From Streptomyces longispororuber (GTDB taxonomy: Bacteria > Actinomycetota > Actinomycetes > Streptomycetales > Streptomycetaceae), in assembly GCF_024448165.1 (NCBI RefSeq), contig NZ_JAMOLN010000090.1:1-38172 (forward strand): DNA of 38,172 nt. The letters run 5' to 3'. The translations under genes and the position numbers were made by a program. Under the pieces are notes generated by a model. That model was not told the origin of the DNA. It did not search any database and was given only the letters and a program-made list of their open reading frames with translations. Shown here piece after piece: positions 1 to 6,796 of this stretch (position 1 is the first letter of the stretch; the number at the start of each line of letters is the position of its first letter).

Positions 1-5
1 CCCAG

Positions 6-827
6 ATGCTGCGCGGAGCCGCCCTCTCCCCGTTCAAGCGGCCTCGCCCGGACGCCCCGCTCCCCGACGGGACGACCCTCACCGTGCCCCGGCTCCGGAT
101 CGACCAGAGCCACCTCACCGCCTACGAACGGGTCTGCGCCTTCCCCACGGAGCGCGACGAACTCCCCCTCACGTATCCGCACGTCCTGGGCTTCCCGCTC
201 GCGATGCGCCTGATGGCGCAGCGGACGTTCCCGCTGCCGCTGCTCGGCCTCGTCCACACGTCGATCGAGATCACTCAGCACCGGGACCTCGCCCCCACGG
301 GACCGTACGAACTGACCGTCAGGACGGAGGAGTTGGTGCCGCACCAGCGCGGCACCGAGGCCGTCGTCGTGACCGAGCTGCGCGGCGGCGACGCCGACAC
401 CCCGGTCTGGCACTCGACCAGCACCTACCTGGCCCGCCACAAGACGTCCGAACCGGCCGCGGGGGCGCCGAAGGACACCGGGGCCGAGCCCCTGCCCACG
501 CTCACGGAGTGGACCCTCGGCGCCGACCTGGGCCGCCGCTACGCCGCCGTGTCGGGCGACCGGAACCCGATCCACCTCCACCCGCTCACCGCCCGCCTCT
601 TCGGCTTCCCGCGCGCCATCGCCCACGGCATGTGGACGGTGGCCAGGTGCCTGGCGGAGTTCGGCGCGCACGGGCCCGTACACGTACGGGCCGGGTTCCG
701 GGCGCCGGTGCTGCTGCCGGGTTCGGTGGCGTACGGGGCGCGGGGCCAGGACTTCGAGCTGCGGGCGGCGAAGGGCGGGCGCGTGCACGTCACCGGTGAG
801 GTCCGCCCGGTGACGGACCGCGGCTAA
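6..827 (+). CDS. MaoC-family (hotdog) dehydratase-like protein, possibly 5'-truncated by the window edge
   Basis: A protein of about 273 residues with a C-terminal MaoC/hotdog signature. The segment YAAVSGDRNPIHLHP (about residues 180-194) followed by GFPRAIAHGMW matches the R-specific enoyl-CoA hydratase motif, in which the Asp and His form the active site. The N-terminal half looks like a second, degenerate hotdog, as in double-hotdog acyl-CoA hydratases. The family hydrates or dehydrates acyl-CoA or acyl-ACP; the substrate cannot be told. The frame is open to the left edge, so the true start may lie upstream of base 6. No ribosome binding site is visible. The TAA stop overlaps the TAG stop of the convergent TetR gene by 3 bases. 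Family is confident; exact function is not. Confidence 0.85.
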   Translation: MLRGAALSPFKRPRPDAPLPDGTTLTVPRLRIDQSHLTAYERVCAFPTERDELPLTYPHVLGFPLAMRLMAQRTFPLPLLGLVHTSIEITQHRDLAPTGPYELTVRTEELVPHQRGTEAVVVTELRGGDADTPVWHSTSTYLARHKTSEPAAGAPKDTGAEPLPTLTEWTLGADLGRRYAAVSGDRNPIHLHPLTARLFGFPRAIAHGMWTVARCLAEFGAHGPVHVRAGFRAPVLLPGSVAYGARGQDFELRAAKGGRVHVTGEVRPVTDRG

Positions 828-1480
828 CGGGGCGACCAGCGCCGCCCGTCCATCAGACTGCCGAGCCCCGCCCAGGCGAAGTTCATCATCGTGGCGGCGG
901 CCTCCCTCGCGGAGACGGACGGGTCCGTGTTCGCCCAGCCCGCGAGCGCCTCCGCGGCGCCGACGAGGGCCTGGGCGAGCCCCGCGACCTCCCGCTCGGC
1001 CAGCTCGGGATCGTTGTGCGCCTCCCGGGCCGCCTCGGCGATCAGCGAGGTCACGAAGGCGACGATCTCGTCGCGCATCGCCCCGACCTCGGCGACGAAC
1101 GGCTCACCGCCGGTGCGCGCCTGGCTGTGCAGCACCGCCCATCCGTCGGGGTGTTCGGCGGTGTGCGAGAAGAAGGCGGTCAGGCCCTCCCACAGCTGCC
1201 GGTCCGCGGGGGCGTCGAGCCGCACCCCGGCCCGCACGGCGGCGATCAGCGCCGCCGCCTCCCGCCGGATGCAGCCGGTGAAGAGCTCTTCCTTCGAGTT
1301 CAGGTACAGGTACACCAGCGGCTTGGAGACGCCCGCCAGATCGGCGATCTCGTCCATCGAGGCGGCCCGGTAGCCCCGTTCCCCGAACACCCGGACCGCG
1401 GCGTCCATCATCTGCCGCTCCCGCTCGGCCCGAGGCATCCTCTTCTGCCGCACCGCCCCGGCCTTCACGTCGCCGCCCAC
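824..1480 (-). CDS. TetR/AcrR-family transcriptional regulator
   Basis: 218 residues. The N-terminal helix-turn-helix is clear: residues about 19-65 read ERQMMDAAVRVFGERGYR, then SMDEIADLAGVSKPLVYLYLNSKEELF, the classic TetR DNA-binding domain. The C-terminal ligand domain is of the common TetR_C type (AALVGAAEALAGWA, MMNFAWAGLGSL). The start is GTG at 1480, chosen for an AAAGG sequence 8 bases upstream. It lies convergent to the MaoC gene (stops overlap) and downstream of a strong terminator that ends the symporter transcript, so it should have its own promoter in the short 1481-1538 gap. Its target is unknown; TetR proteins next to acyl-CoA enzymes often control lipid metabolism, but that is inference. 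Confidence 0.9.
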   Translation of the reverse strand: MGGDVKAGAVRQKRMPRAERERQMMDAAVRVFGERGYRAASMDEIADLAGVSKPLVYLYLNSKEELFTGCIRREAAALIAAVRAGVRLDAPADRQLWEGLTAFFSHTAEHPDGWAVLHSQARTGGEPFVAEVGAMRDEIVAFVTSLIAEAAREAHNDPELAEREVAGLAQALVGAAEALAGWANTDPSVSAREAAATMMNFAWAGLGSLMDGRRWSPR

Positions 1481-1538
1481 CCCAGCCGCCTTTCCTCCAC
1501 ACGTCCTGCACCGCTCAGCCTACGCAGCCCGGCGCACG

Positions 1539-1580
1539 CGACTGTGCCCCGCGCCCGGAGTCCGGGGCGGGGCACAGTCG
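1539..1580 (-). terminator. Strong stem-loop after the symporter gene
   Basis: Bases 1539-1551 (CGACTGTGCCCCG) pair perfectly with 1568-1580, and an inner CCCGG/CCGGG stem (1554-1558 with 1562-1566) stacks inside. It lies 23 bases past the symporter stop and before the TetR start on the same strand, so it most likely ends the symporter transcript. There is no long T run, as is common for actinobacterial terminators. Confidence 0.8.
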
Positions 1581-1603
1581 GTGGTGCGACGGGCCGGGGG
1601 ACG

Positions 1604-2950
1604 TCAGACGGTGGCGGGCACCGGCTGCGACTCGTCGCGCGGGGAGTGCTCGTAGACCTCGATGTCGTCGTCGAAGCCGGACGCCGTGGCGCTGTCGTAC
1701 TTCGTGCGGTCGAGGATCTTCTCGCGGGCGGAGACGATCACCGGGACGAGCGCCTGGCCGGCCACGTTCGTGGCGGTGCGCATCATGTCGAGGATCGGGT
1801 CGATCGCGAGGAGCAGGCCGACGCCCTCCATGGGCAGGCCCAGGGTGGAGAGGGTCAGGGTCAGCATCACGGTCGCGCCGGTGAGGCCGGCCGTCGCGGC
1901 GGAGCCGATGACGGAGACGAACGCGATGAGCAGGTACTCCTTGATGCCCAGCTGCACGTCGAAGATCTGGGCGACGAAGATCGCGGAGATCGCCGGGTAG
2001 ATCGCGGCGCAGCCGTCCATCTTGGTCGTCGCGCCGAACGGCACGGCGAAGGAGGCGTAGTCCTTCGGGACGCCGAGGCGGATCGCCGACTGCTGGGTGA
2101 CCGGCATGGTGCCGACCGAGGAGCGGGAGACGAAGGCCAGCTGGATGGCGGGCCAGGCGCCCTTGAAGAACTGCAGCGGGTTCAGCTTGGCGACGGTCGC
2201 GAGGAGCAGCGGGTAGACGCCGAAGAGGACCAGGGCGCAGCCGACGTAGATGTCGATGGTGAACGTCGCGTAGTTGCCGAGCAGGTCCCAGCCGTACTGG
2301 ACGATGGCGCGGCCGATGAGGCCGGCGGAGCCGATCGGGGCGAGCAGGATGACCCACCACAGGGCCTTCTGCAGCAGCTCCAGGACGGACTCGGAGAGGC
2401 TGAGGATCGGCTGGGCCTTCTCACCGATCTTCAGGATGGCGATGCCGGCGACGACCGCCATGAAGACGATCTGCAGGACGTTGAGCTGCGTGAACGGCGT
2501 GACGACGTCCGTCGGGATGATGCCCGTGAGGAAGTCGAGCCAGCTGCCGGCGTGGTCGGGCTTGGCGCCGTCGGCCGGGGTGAGGTCCGAGCCGTTGCCC
2601 GGGTTGGTGAGCAGGCCGATGGCGAGGCCGATGACGACCGCGATCAGCGACGTGATCATGAACCAGAGCAGGGTGCGGGTGGCCAGGCGGGCCGCGTTGT
2701 TGACCTTCCGCAGATTGGTGATGGACACCAGGATCGCGAAGAAGACGAGCGGGGCGACGGCCAGCTTCAGGAGCTGGACGAAGATGCCGCCGACCTTGTC
2801 GAGCGTCGTGGCCAGCCACGCGACGTCGTAGGTGCGGGCGACGTAGCCGAGGACCAGGCCGACGACGAGACCGAGCAGGACCTGGGCCCAGAACGGGATG
2901 GGTATGCGGAAGCCGCGCTTCTGCTCGGCGGCGGGTGTGTTCGCGGACAC
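1604..2950 (-). CDS. DAACS-family Na+/H+ symporter, candidate cystine (TcyP-like) transporter
   Basis: 448 residues from GTG 2950, chosen because GGAG sits 8 bases upstream; an in-frame GTG further up (3013) would invade the leader region. It is a polytopic membrane protein with the two re-entrant hairpins of the glutamate/dicarboxylate:cation symporters: SRSSVGTMPVT (about residue 277) and KMDGCAAIYPA (310-320). The transport helix reads DMMRTATNVAGQ with Asp388, Arg391 and Asn395. Known biology: the Asp aligned to Asp394 of GltPh holds the substrate amino group, so an amino acid substrate is favoured over a plain C4-dicarboxylate. The GCAxIYPA segment, as I recall it, is closer to cystine transporters TcyP/YdjN than to the NMDGT of glutamate carriers. 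The upstream Cys-rich leader supports this. An automatic label would be DctA/GltP. Substrate is inference. Confidence 0.9.
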   Translation of the reverse strand: MSANTPAAEQKRGFRIPIPFWAQVLLGLVVGLVLGYVARTYDVAWLATTLDKVGGIFVQLLKLAVAPLVFFAILVSITNLRKVNNAARLATRTLLWFMITSLIAVVIGLAIGLLTNPGNGSDLTPADGAKPDHAGSWLDFLTGIIPTDVVTPFTQLNVLQIVFMAVVAGIAILKIGEKAQPILSLSESVLELLQKALWWVILLAPIGSAGLIGRAIVQYGWDLLGNYATFTIDIYVGCALVLFGVYPLLLATVAKLNPLQFFKGAWPAIQLAFVSRSSVGTMPVTQQSAIRLGVPKDYASFAVPFGATTKMDGCAAIYPAISAIFVAQIFDVQLGIKEYLLIAFVSVIGSAATAGLTGATVMLTLTLSTLGLPMEGVGLLLAIDPILDMMRTATNVAGQALVPVIVSAREKILDRTKYDSATASGFDDDIEVYEHSPRDESQPVPATV

Positions 2951-2999
2951 GGATGCAACTCCAGTGGTGACACGCGGGGACAGGAGGGGGACGTGCAGG

Positions 3000-3084
3000 A
3001 GCGGCGACCGCAAGATGAGGTCAACGGCGCCGCTGCATCGGGAAGGTCGCGTCAGGCGCGACAGGCCGCGGACATGCAGCGGCA
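3000..3084 (-). promoter_or_regulatory. Candidate cysteine attenuator between leader peptide and symporter
   Basis: On the minus strand, segment A (TGCCGCTGCAT, 3084-3074) contains two of the leader's Cys codons. Segment B (ATGCAGCGGCG, 3038-3028) is complementary to A over 10 Watson-Crick pairs plus one G-U. Segment C (CGCCGCT, 3006-3000) is complementary to the AGCGGCG part of B. A:B and B:C are mutually exclusive. A ribosome stalled at the Cys codons would cover A and free B for C. This is the logic of amino-acid attenuation. The downstream effect (terminator or masking of the symporter start) cannot be decided by eye; no T tract follows C. Confidence 0.55.
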
Positions 3085-3153
3085 GAGATCGACATGCAGG
3101 CGCGCCACGAGCGGAACGCTCATGGCAGTACGGTGCGCGGCTGATGTCTTCAT
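3052..3153 (-). CDS. Cysteine-rich leader peptide (actinobacterial 'putative leader peptide' type)
   Basis: A 33-codon frame from ATG 3153, with an in-frame ATG at 3123 giving 23 residues. The C-terminal part reads LHVDLCRCMSAACRA and then stops. This matches the small Streptomyces leader peptides that carry an (R/L)HVDL(C/x)R core and lie before sulfur-metabolism genes; in mycobacteria, Cys-rich upstream frames of this sort confer cysteine-responsive attenuation. Three Cys occur in the last ten residues. Neither ATG has a Shine-Dalgarno sequence. The ATG at 3153 would sit exactly at the expected transcription start of the promoter described above it, so translation may be leaderless. It ends 101 bases before the symporter GTG. 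Its role is inferred to be regulatory in cis, with the peptide itself disposable. The choice of start is uncertain. Confidence 0.72.
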   Translation of the reverse strand: MKTSAAHRTAMSVPLVARLHVDLCRCMSAACRA

Positions 3154-3193
3154 GTCAGGAACGTTAACACCAGCCCTTTGAGAACATCAAAGG
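3154..3193 (-). promoter_or_regulatory. Promoter and overlapping inverted repeat for leader peptide and symporter
   Basis: On the minus strand, TTGATG (3190-3185) and TAACGT (3166-3161) are spaced by 18 bases, a fair match to a vegetative sigma promoter. Seven bases after the -10 comes the A of ATG 3153. The -35 hexamer lies inside a perfect inverted repeat, CCTTTGA-gaaca-TCAAAGG (3175-3193), which could be a repressor site. The regulator is unknown. Confidence 0.45.
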
Positions 3194-3252
3194 CCTTCTT
3201 TGGGGCACGGCGACTGCTCGTATGCCCCTTAAACCGCATTTACCTTGAAAAC

Positions 3253-3295
3253 ACAGGCGGCCCCGGCACCTGTACGGTGCCGGGGCCGGGCCTGT
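3253..3295 (-). terminator. Stem-loop terminator after the DUF4229 gene
   Basis: GGCCCCGGCACC (3259-3270) pairs perfectly with 3276-3287 around a 5-base loop. The stem is extended by ACAGGC/GCCTGT (3253-3258 with 3290-3295) across a two-base bulge. Read on the minus strand, the hairpin follows the DUF4229 stop by about 30 bases and is followed by GTTTTC. It separates that gene from the symporter leader. Confidence 0.8.
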
Positions 3296-3325
3296 CTGTG
3301 ACGTAACTTACGAGCCGCGCGGGCC

Positions 3326-3622
3326 TTACGAGGCGCGCTGCGCGCGGGCGGCGTCGTCGGCGTCGTCCTCCATGCGGCGGTTGGACTCCATGTTCGCCTT
3401 GGCGCGGTCCACGCGGGCGACGATCCCGACGGAGGCGCGGTCGCGTTCGCCGCGCAGCAGCACGAAGCTCAGCGGCGCGGAGACCACCAGCGCGAGCAGC
3501 GCGATCCACAGCCAGTAGGAGCCCCCGATGCCACTGGGGACGATGCCGGTGGCGACGAGACCCCAGACGACGAGGAAGCAGCCCACGAAGACCCCGAGGC
3601 GCATCAGCGTGTAGCGGAGCAT
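3326..3622 (-). CDS. DUF4229 small membrane protein
   Basis: 98 residues starting at ATG 3622. Two hydrophobic segments are plain: about residues 6-28 (LMRLGVFVGCFLVVWGLVATGIV) and about 34-56 (YWLWIALLALVVSAPLSFVLL). They are followed by a charged cytoplasmic tail, RGERDRASVGIVARVDRAKANMESNRRMEDDADDAARAQR. This layout and the tail match the DUF4229 family, which is common in Streptomyces and of unknown function. It is the second gene after the DoxX-like gene on the same strand, with a 101-base gap, and has its own terminator. Its neighbourhood with menaquinone genes is conserved as far as I recall, which hints at a membrane or respiratory role, but nothing in the sequence proves that. Confidence 0.85.
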   Translation of the reverse strand: MLRYTLMRLGVFVGCFLVVWGLVATGIVPSGIGGSYWLWIALLALVVSAPLSFVLLRGERDRASVGIVARVDRAKANMESNRRMEDDADDAARAQRAS

Positions 3623-3723
3623 GTCAATCCACTCTTCCGTTCCGAAAAGGTGCCCTTACAGGACGAGCGCCCCTCCAGTGAAGCACGCGGAGGAGCGCCC
3701 GAACTCAGCGGGGGTTGCGGCCG

Positions 3724-4302
3724 TCAGATCAGCCACCGGTTCCTGCGGACGATCGGCAGCCGGGCCCAGGCCCGGCCGAGGCCGAAGTAGCCGCCCGCGC
3801 CGGTGGCCGCGGTGGCCAGCAGCACCAGGGCGATCATCCAGTGGTCGTCCAGGAACGGGTTCGTGCCCGGCCACAGGGTGACCAGCCACATGAAGGCCAT
3901 CATGAGCGTGCCGGCGCCGGCGGCGATCCGCATGCCGATGCCGAGGATCATCGCGAGGCCGACCCCGAGCAGGCCGGCCATGAAGAGGGTGTCGAGCCAC
4001 CAGGCGCCCGCGACCGAGTCAAACATGTGGGCGAAGGGGCCGGTCGTGCCGTGCAGCAGGAAGCCCTCGGTGGGGTGCCCGCCGTTCAGCCAGCTCCCGC
4101 TCGACGGGGTCGACCTGCCGAAGCCGAACGTCTTGTCCAGGAACGCCCACAGGAAGTAGAAGCCGACCAGGACCCGGGCGGCGGCGAGGACGCCGCGGGC
4201 CGCGGCCGAGCGGACGACGACGCCGTCCTGGCTGCCGGCGTTGCGCCGCGGGGTGCCCGCGGCGCTGTGGCGGGTGGGTCGTTCCGACGCGTGGAGAGCC
4301 AT
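3724..4302 (-). CDS. DoxX-like integral membrane protein
   Basis: 192 residues from ATG 4302, chosen for GAAGG 8 bases upstream; an in-frame ATG at 4359 would lie inside the operator. It has about four membrane segments: VLAAARVLVGFYFLWAFLDK, WLDTLFMAGLLGVGLAMILG, AAGAGTLMMAFMWLVTLW, and WMIALVLLATAATGAGGYFGLG. The four-helix layout with a helix carrying Phe-Leu-Trp-Ala and Asp-Lys resembles DoxX/DoxD proteins, which are linked to thiosulfate:quinone oxidoreductase or to redox stress. The exact family is not certain. A loop of about 50 residues after the first helix (GFGRSTPSSGSWLNGGHPTE) faces outside or inside the membrane. A Rex-type operator lies just upstream, which supports a redox-linked role. 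Confidence 0.75.
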   Translation of the reverse strand: MALHASERPTRHSAAGTPRRNAGSQDGVVVRSAAARGVLAAARVLVGFYFLWAFLDKTFGFGRSTPSSGSWLNGGHPTEGFLLHGTTGPFAHMFDSVAGAWWLDTLFMAGLLGVGLAMILGIGMRIAAGAGTLMMAFMWLVTLWPGTNPFLDDHWMIALVLLATAATGAGGYFGLGRAWARLPIVRRNRWLI

Positions 4303-4347
4303 GACGGACGCCTTCTTCCTCTGCTCTTCCGGCGCCCCTTCCGGCGC

Positions 4348-4365
4348 TCGTGAATACATTCACAA
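4348..4365 (-). promoter_or_regulatory. Candidate Rex operator before the DoxX-like gene
   Basis: Read on the minus strand, the site is TTGTGAATGTATTCACGA. The consensus for Rex, the NADH/NAD+-sensing repressor studied in S. coelicolor, is TTGTGAA-N4-TTCACAA; there is one mismatch. The core GTGAAT-AC-ATTCAC is a perfect palindrome. It sits 46-63 bases upstream of ATG 4302, over the expected promoter. The match is seen; binding is inferred. Confidence 0.6.
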
Positions 4366-4444
4366 GCTACGCCCGTCGTTTACCCCGCCCCTATGGCCAC
4401 AGGTCCCGAAATGGACGGCCGAACGTCACCGGCGTCCCCGCGTC

Positions 4445-4457
4445 TACGCTCGCCCTC
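4445..4457 (+). promoter_or_regulatory. Extended -10 element placing transcription at the ATG of the GNAT gene
   Basis: TACGCT (4445-4450) is followed by exactly 7 bases and then ATG 4458. No Shine-Dalgarno sequence precedes the ATG. This suggests a leaderless mRNA. The same TACGCT-7-ATG arrangement occurs before hemL. No convincing -35 hexamer is visible. Confidence 0.45.
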
Positions 4458-4979
4458 ATGTCGCTGCACTTCGAACTCGACCCTGCCGTCACTCCTGACC
4501 TGCGCGACGGGCTGCTCGCCCTGTGGGCGGACGTCTCGAACGCGGGCGGGGCCGTCGGCTTCGTCCCTCCGGTCACCCCCGACGACATACGCCCGGAACT
4601 CCTCAGGCACCTGACCGGGATCGCGGAGGGGCGCATCCGGCTCCTCGTCGGCCGGGACGCGGAGGGGGCCGTCGCGGCGACGGCGTTCCTCGCGTTCAAC
4701 CAGCACCGGCTGATGCGGCACCACTTGTGGCTGTACACGGTGATGGTGCGGCCGCGGCAGCAGGGCAAGGGGTACGGGCGTGCGCTCATGGCGGCCGCGG
4801 AGGAGGCGGCCCGGGGGTTCGACGGGGTCGAGGCGCTGCGGCTCACGTGCCGCGGGGGTACGGGGGCCGACGCGTTCTACTCGGCGTGCGGCTACAAGGA
4901 GGTCGGCCGCATCCCCGGGGCGATCCGCGTCTCCCCCGGCGACGACCGCGACGACATCCACATGCTGCTGCCGCTGTGA
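4458..4979 (+). CDS. GNAT-family N-acetyltransferase
   Basis: 173 residues from ATG 4458. The frame is open further upstream (to an ATG at 4350), but that would include the Rex-type site and has no codon bias, so the internal ATG is preferred. The acetyl-CoA-binding segment is clear: LYTVMVRPRQQGKGYGRALMAAAEEAAR (about residues 94-122) carries the Q/R-x-x-G-x-G/A motif (RQQGKGYG) of GNAT motif A. The C-terminal part GADAFYSACGYKEVGRIPG is the usual GNAT motif B, in which the Tyr acts as general acid. The acceptor is unknown. It is divergent from the DoxX-like gene and convergent to mqnE, with a Streptomyces-type inverted repeat after its stop. Confidence 0.9.
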   Translation: MSLHFELDPAVTPDLRDGLLALWADVSNAGGAVGFVPPVTPDDIRPELLRHLTGIAEGRIRLLVGRDAEGAVAATAFLAFNQHRLMRHHLWLYTVMVRPRQQGKGYGRALMAAAEEAARGFDGVEALRLTCRGGTGADAFYSACGYKEVGRIPGAIRVSPGDDRDDIHMLLPL

Positions 4980-5002
4980 CCGGGATTCATCTGCGGGCCG
5001 GT

Positions 5003-5064
5003 GGCGGCTGGTCGCGCACTCCGTGCGCCTTTCAGGGGCGCGGGGAACTGCGCGACCAGCCACG
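5003..5064. repeat. Streptomyces-type intergenic inverted repeat, probable bidirectional terminator
   Basis: GGCTGGTCGCGCA (5006-5018) pairs perfectly with TGCGCGACCAGCC (5049-5061). An inner GCGCC/GGCGC pair (5025-5029 with 5037-5041) folds within the loop. The half AGGGGCGCGGGGAACTGCGC followed by GACCAGCC is, from memory, one of the commonest intergenic repeats in Streptomyces chromosomes. Here it sits between the convergent stops of the GNAT and mqnE genes, where a two-way terminator is expected. Confidence 0.75.
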
Positions 5065-5125
5065 GATCACCCGCACCCGGCGACGCTGAACCACAAGGCG
5101 GACGAGAACCCGCCCACCCGTCGCC

Positions 5126-6289
5126 TCAGACTCGCATCGGCTGGGGCTCGTCGCGGCGCCCGGCGTCCGGCCCCTCGAACTCCCGGATGATCTCGTAGCG
5201 CGTGTTGCGCTCGACGGGCCGGAACCCGGCGTCGCGGATCAGGTCGAGCAGATCCTCACGGGTCAGCTTGTTCGGCGTCCCGTAGTTGTCCGCGTCGTGC
5301 GTGATCTTGTACTCGACGACCGACCCGTCCATGTCGTCCGCACCGTGCTGCAGCGCGAGCTGCGTGGTCTGCAGCCCGTGCATGACCCAGAAGCACTTCA
5401 CGTGCGGCACGTTGTCGAACAGCAGCCGCGAGACCGCGAAGGTCTTCAGCGCCTCGGCGCCCGTCGCCATCGTCGTACGGGCCTGGAGGCGGTTGCGGAC
5501 CTTGCCGTCCTTCATGTCGACGAAGTCGTGCTGGTAGCGCAGCGGGATGAAGACCTGGAACCCGCCGGTCTCGTCCTGGAGTTCGCGCAGGCGCAGCACG
5601 TGGTCGACGCGGTGCCGCGGCTCCTCGATGTGCCCGTAGAGCATCGTCGAGGGGGTCTTGAGACCCTTCTCGTGCGCGAGCCGGTGGATCCGCGACCAGT
5701 CCTCCCAGTGGGTGTCGTGGTCGACGATGTGCTGCCGGATCTCCCAGTCGAAGATCTCCGCGCCGCCGCCGGTGAGCGACTCGAGGCCCGCGTCGATCAG
5801 CTCGTCGAGGATCTCGGAGGCGGAGAGCCCCGAGATCTTCTCGAAGTGGTGGATCTCCGTGGCCGTGAACGCCTTCAGGCCGACGTTCGGCAGCGCCTCC
5901 TTGAGGGCCTTCAGGGAGCGCGGGTAGTAGCGCCACGGAAGGTTCGGGTGCAGGCCGTTGACGATGTGGAGTTCCGTCAGGTTCTCCGACTCCATCGCCT
6001 TGGCGAGCTTGACCGCCTCCTCGATGCGCATCGTGTACGCGTCCTTCTCGCCCGGCTTGCGCTGGAACGAGCAGTACGCGCAGGAGGCGGTGCAGACGTT
6101 CGTCATGTTGAGGTGGCGGTTGACGTTGAAGTGGACGACGTCGCCGTTCTTCCGGGTCCGCACCTCGTGGGCGAGGCCGCCGAGCCAGGCCAGGTCGTCC
6201 GACTCGTAGAGCGCGATGCCGTCCTCGCGGGACAGCCGCTCACCGTCTCCGACCTTCTGCTCCAGCTCGCGCTTGAGCCCTGCGTCCAT
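5126..6289 (-). CDS. mqnE: Aminofutalosine synthase, radical SAM (MqnE)
   Basis: 387 residues from ATG 6289, chosen for GAGG 7 bases upstream over a GTG at 6313. The radical-SAM cluster motif CTASCAYC (Cys66, Cys70, Cys73) follows FNVNRHLNMTNVC, the form seen in the futalosine enzymes MqnE and MqnC. MqnE joins SAM to the enolpyruvyl group of chorismate-derived 3-[(1-carboxyvinyl)oxy]benzoate to give 6-amino-6-deoxyfutalosine in menaquinone synthesis. The alternative is MqnC, the cyclic de-hypoxanthine futalosine synthase. MqnE is preferred on overall length, the LHIVNGLHPNLPWRYYPRSL segment and its clustering with UbiD/UbiA/UbiX homologues. It lies 51 bases downstream of the AsnC-type gene on the same strand, so they may be co-transcribed. 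Confidence 0.9.
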   Translation of the reverse strand: MDAGLKRELEQKVGDGERLSREDGIALYESDDLAWLGGLAHEVRTRKNGDVVHFNVNRHLNMTNVCTASCAYCSFQRKPGEKDAYTMRIEEAVKLAKAMESENLTELHIVNGLHPNLPWRYYPRSLKALKEALPNVGLKAFTATEIHHFEKISGLSASEILDELIDAGLESLTGGGAEIFDWEIRQHIVDHDTHWEDWSRIHRLAHEKGLKTPSTMLYGHIEEPRHRVDHVLRLRELQDETGGFQVFIPLRYQHDFVDMKDGKVRNRLQARTTMATGAEALKTFAVSRLLFDNVPHVKCFWVMHGLQTTQLALQHGADDMDGSVVEYKITHDADNYGTPNKLTREDLLDLIRDAGFRPVERNTRYEIIREFEGPDAGRRDEPQPMRV

Positions 6290-6340
6290 GCCCGTACCTC
6301 TCCTCGACGACACGACCCGTAGGTCCGCTCCACCGTACGC

Positions 6341-6796
6341 TCACGCCTCTTCGGGAAGCTCCCCGACCCGGTTCTCCCACTTCGTGGAGAGCACGATGGT
6401 CGTCCGGGTGCGGGAGACGCCCTTCGTGCCGCTGAGGCGACGGATCGTCCTCTCCAGTCCGTCGACGTCACTGGCCCGCACCTTGAGCATGTACGAGTCG
6501 TCGCCCGCGATGAACCAGCAGTCCTCGATCTCGTGCAGGTCCTTCAGGCGGTGCGCGACGTCCTCGTGGTCCGCGGCGTCGGAGAGCGAGATGCCGATCA
6601 GCGCGATGACGCCCAGGCCGAGCGAGGCCGAGTCGACGGTGGCGCGGTAGCCGGTGATGACCCCGGCCGCCTCCAGACGGTTGATGCGGTCCGTGACGCT
6701 GGGTCCCGACAGGCCGACGAGTCGGCCCAGTTCCGCATACGAGGCGCGGCCGTTCTCGCGCAGGGCCTGGATGAGCTGCCTGTCCACGGCGTCCAT
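6341..6796 (-). CDS. Lrp/AsnC-family transcriptional regulator
   Basis: 151 residues from ATG 6796, with AAAGG 10 bases upstream; ATG 6814 would add six residues. The N-terminal domain MDAVDRQLIQALRENGRASYAELGRLVGLSGPSVTDRINRLEAAGVITGYRA is a textbook AsnC helix-turn-helix and wing. The C-terminal RAM ligand-binding domain (about 65-140) contains VRASDVDGLERTIRRLSGTKGVSRTRTTIVLS. The family usually senses amino acids and forms dimers and octamers. It is placed between the divergent 44-residue protein gene and mqnE, so it could control menaquinone genes or itself. The ligand is unknown. Confidence 0.92.
   Translation of the reverse strand: MDAVDRQLIQALRENGRASYAELGRLVGLSGPSVTDRINRLEAAGVITGYRATVDSASLGLGVIALIGISLSDAADHEDVAHRLKDLHEIEDCWFIAGDDSYMLKVRASDVDGLERTIRRLSGTKGVSRTRTTIVLSTKWENRVGELPEEA

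Noticed and set aside
1016..3181. A 721-codon open frame on the plus strand opposite the TetR and symporter genes
   Set aside because: It is the antisense shadow of high-GC coding DNA, with low-complexity Asp/Gly/Arg-rich product and no domain; the genes on the minus strand have clear families.
3623..3723. Possible terminator hairpin between the DoxX-like and DUF4229 genes
   Set aside because: GAGCGCCCCTCC and GGAGGAGCGCCC pair with two mismatches; too weak to report as a terminator.
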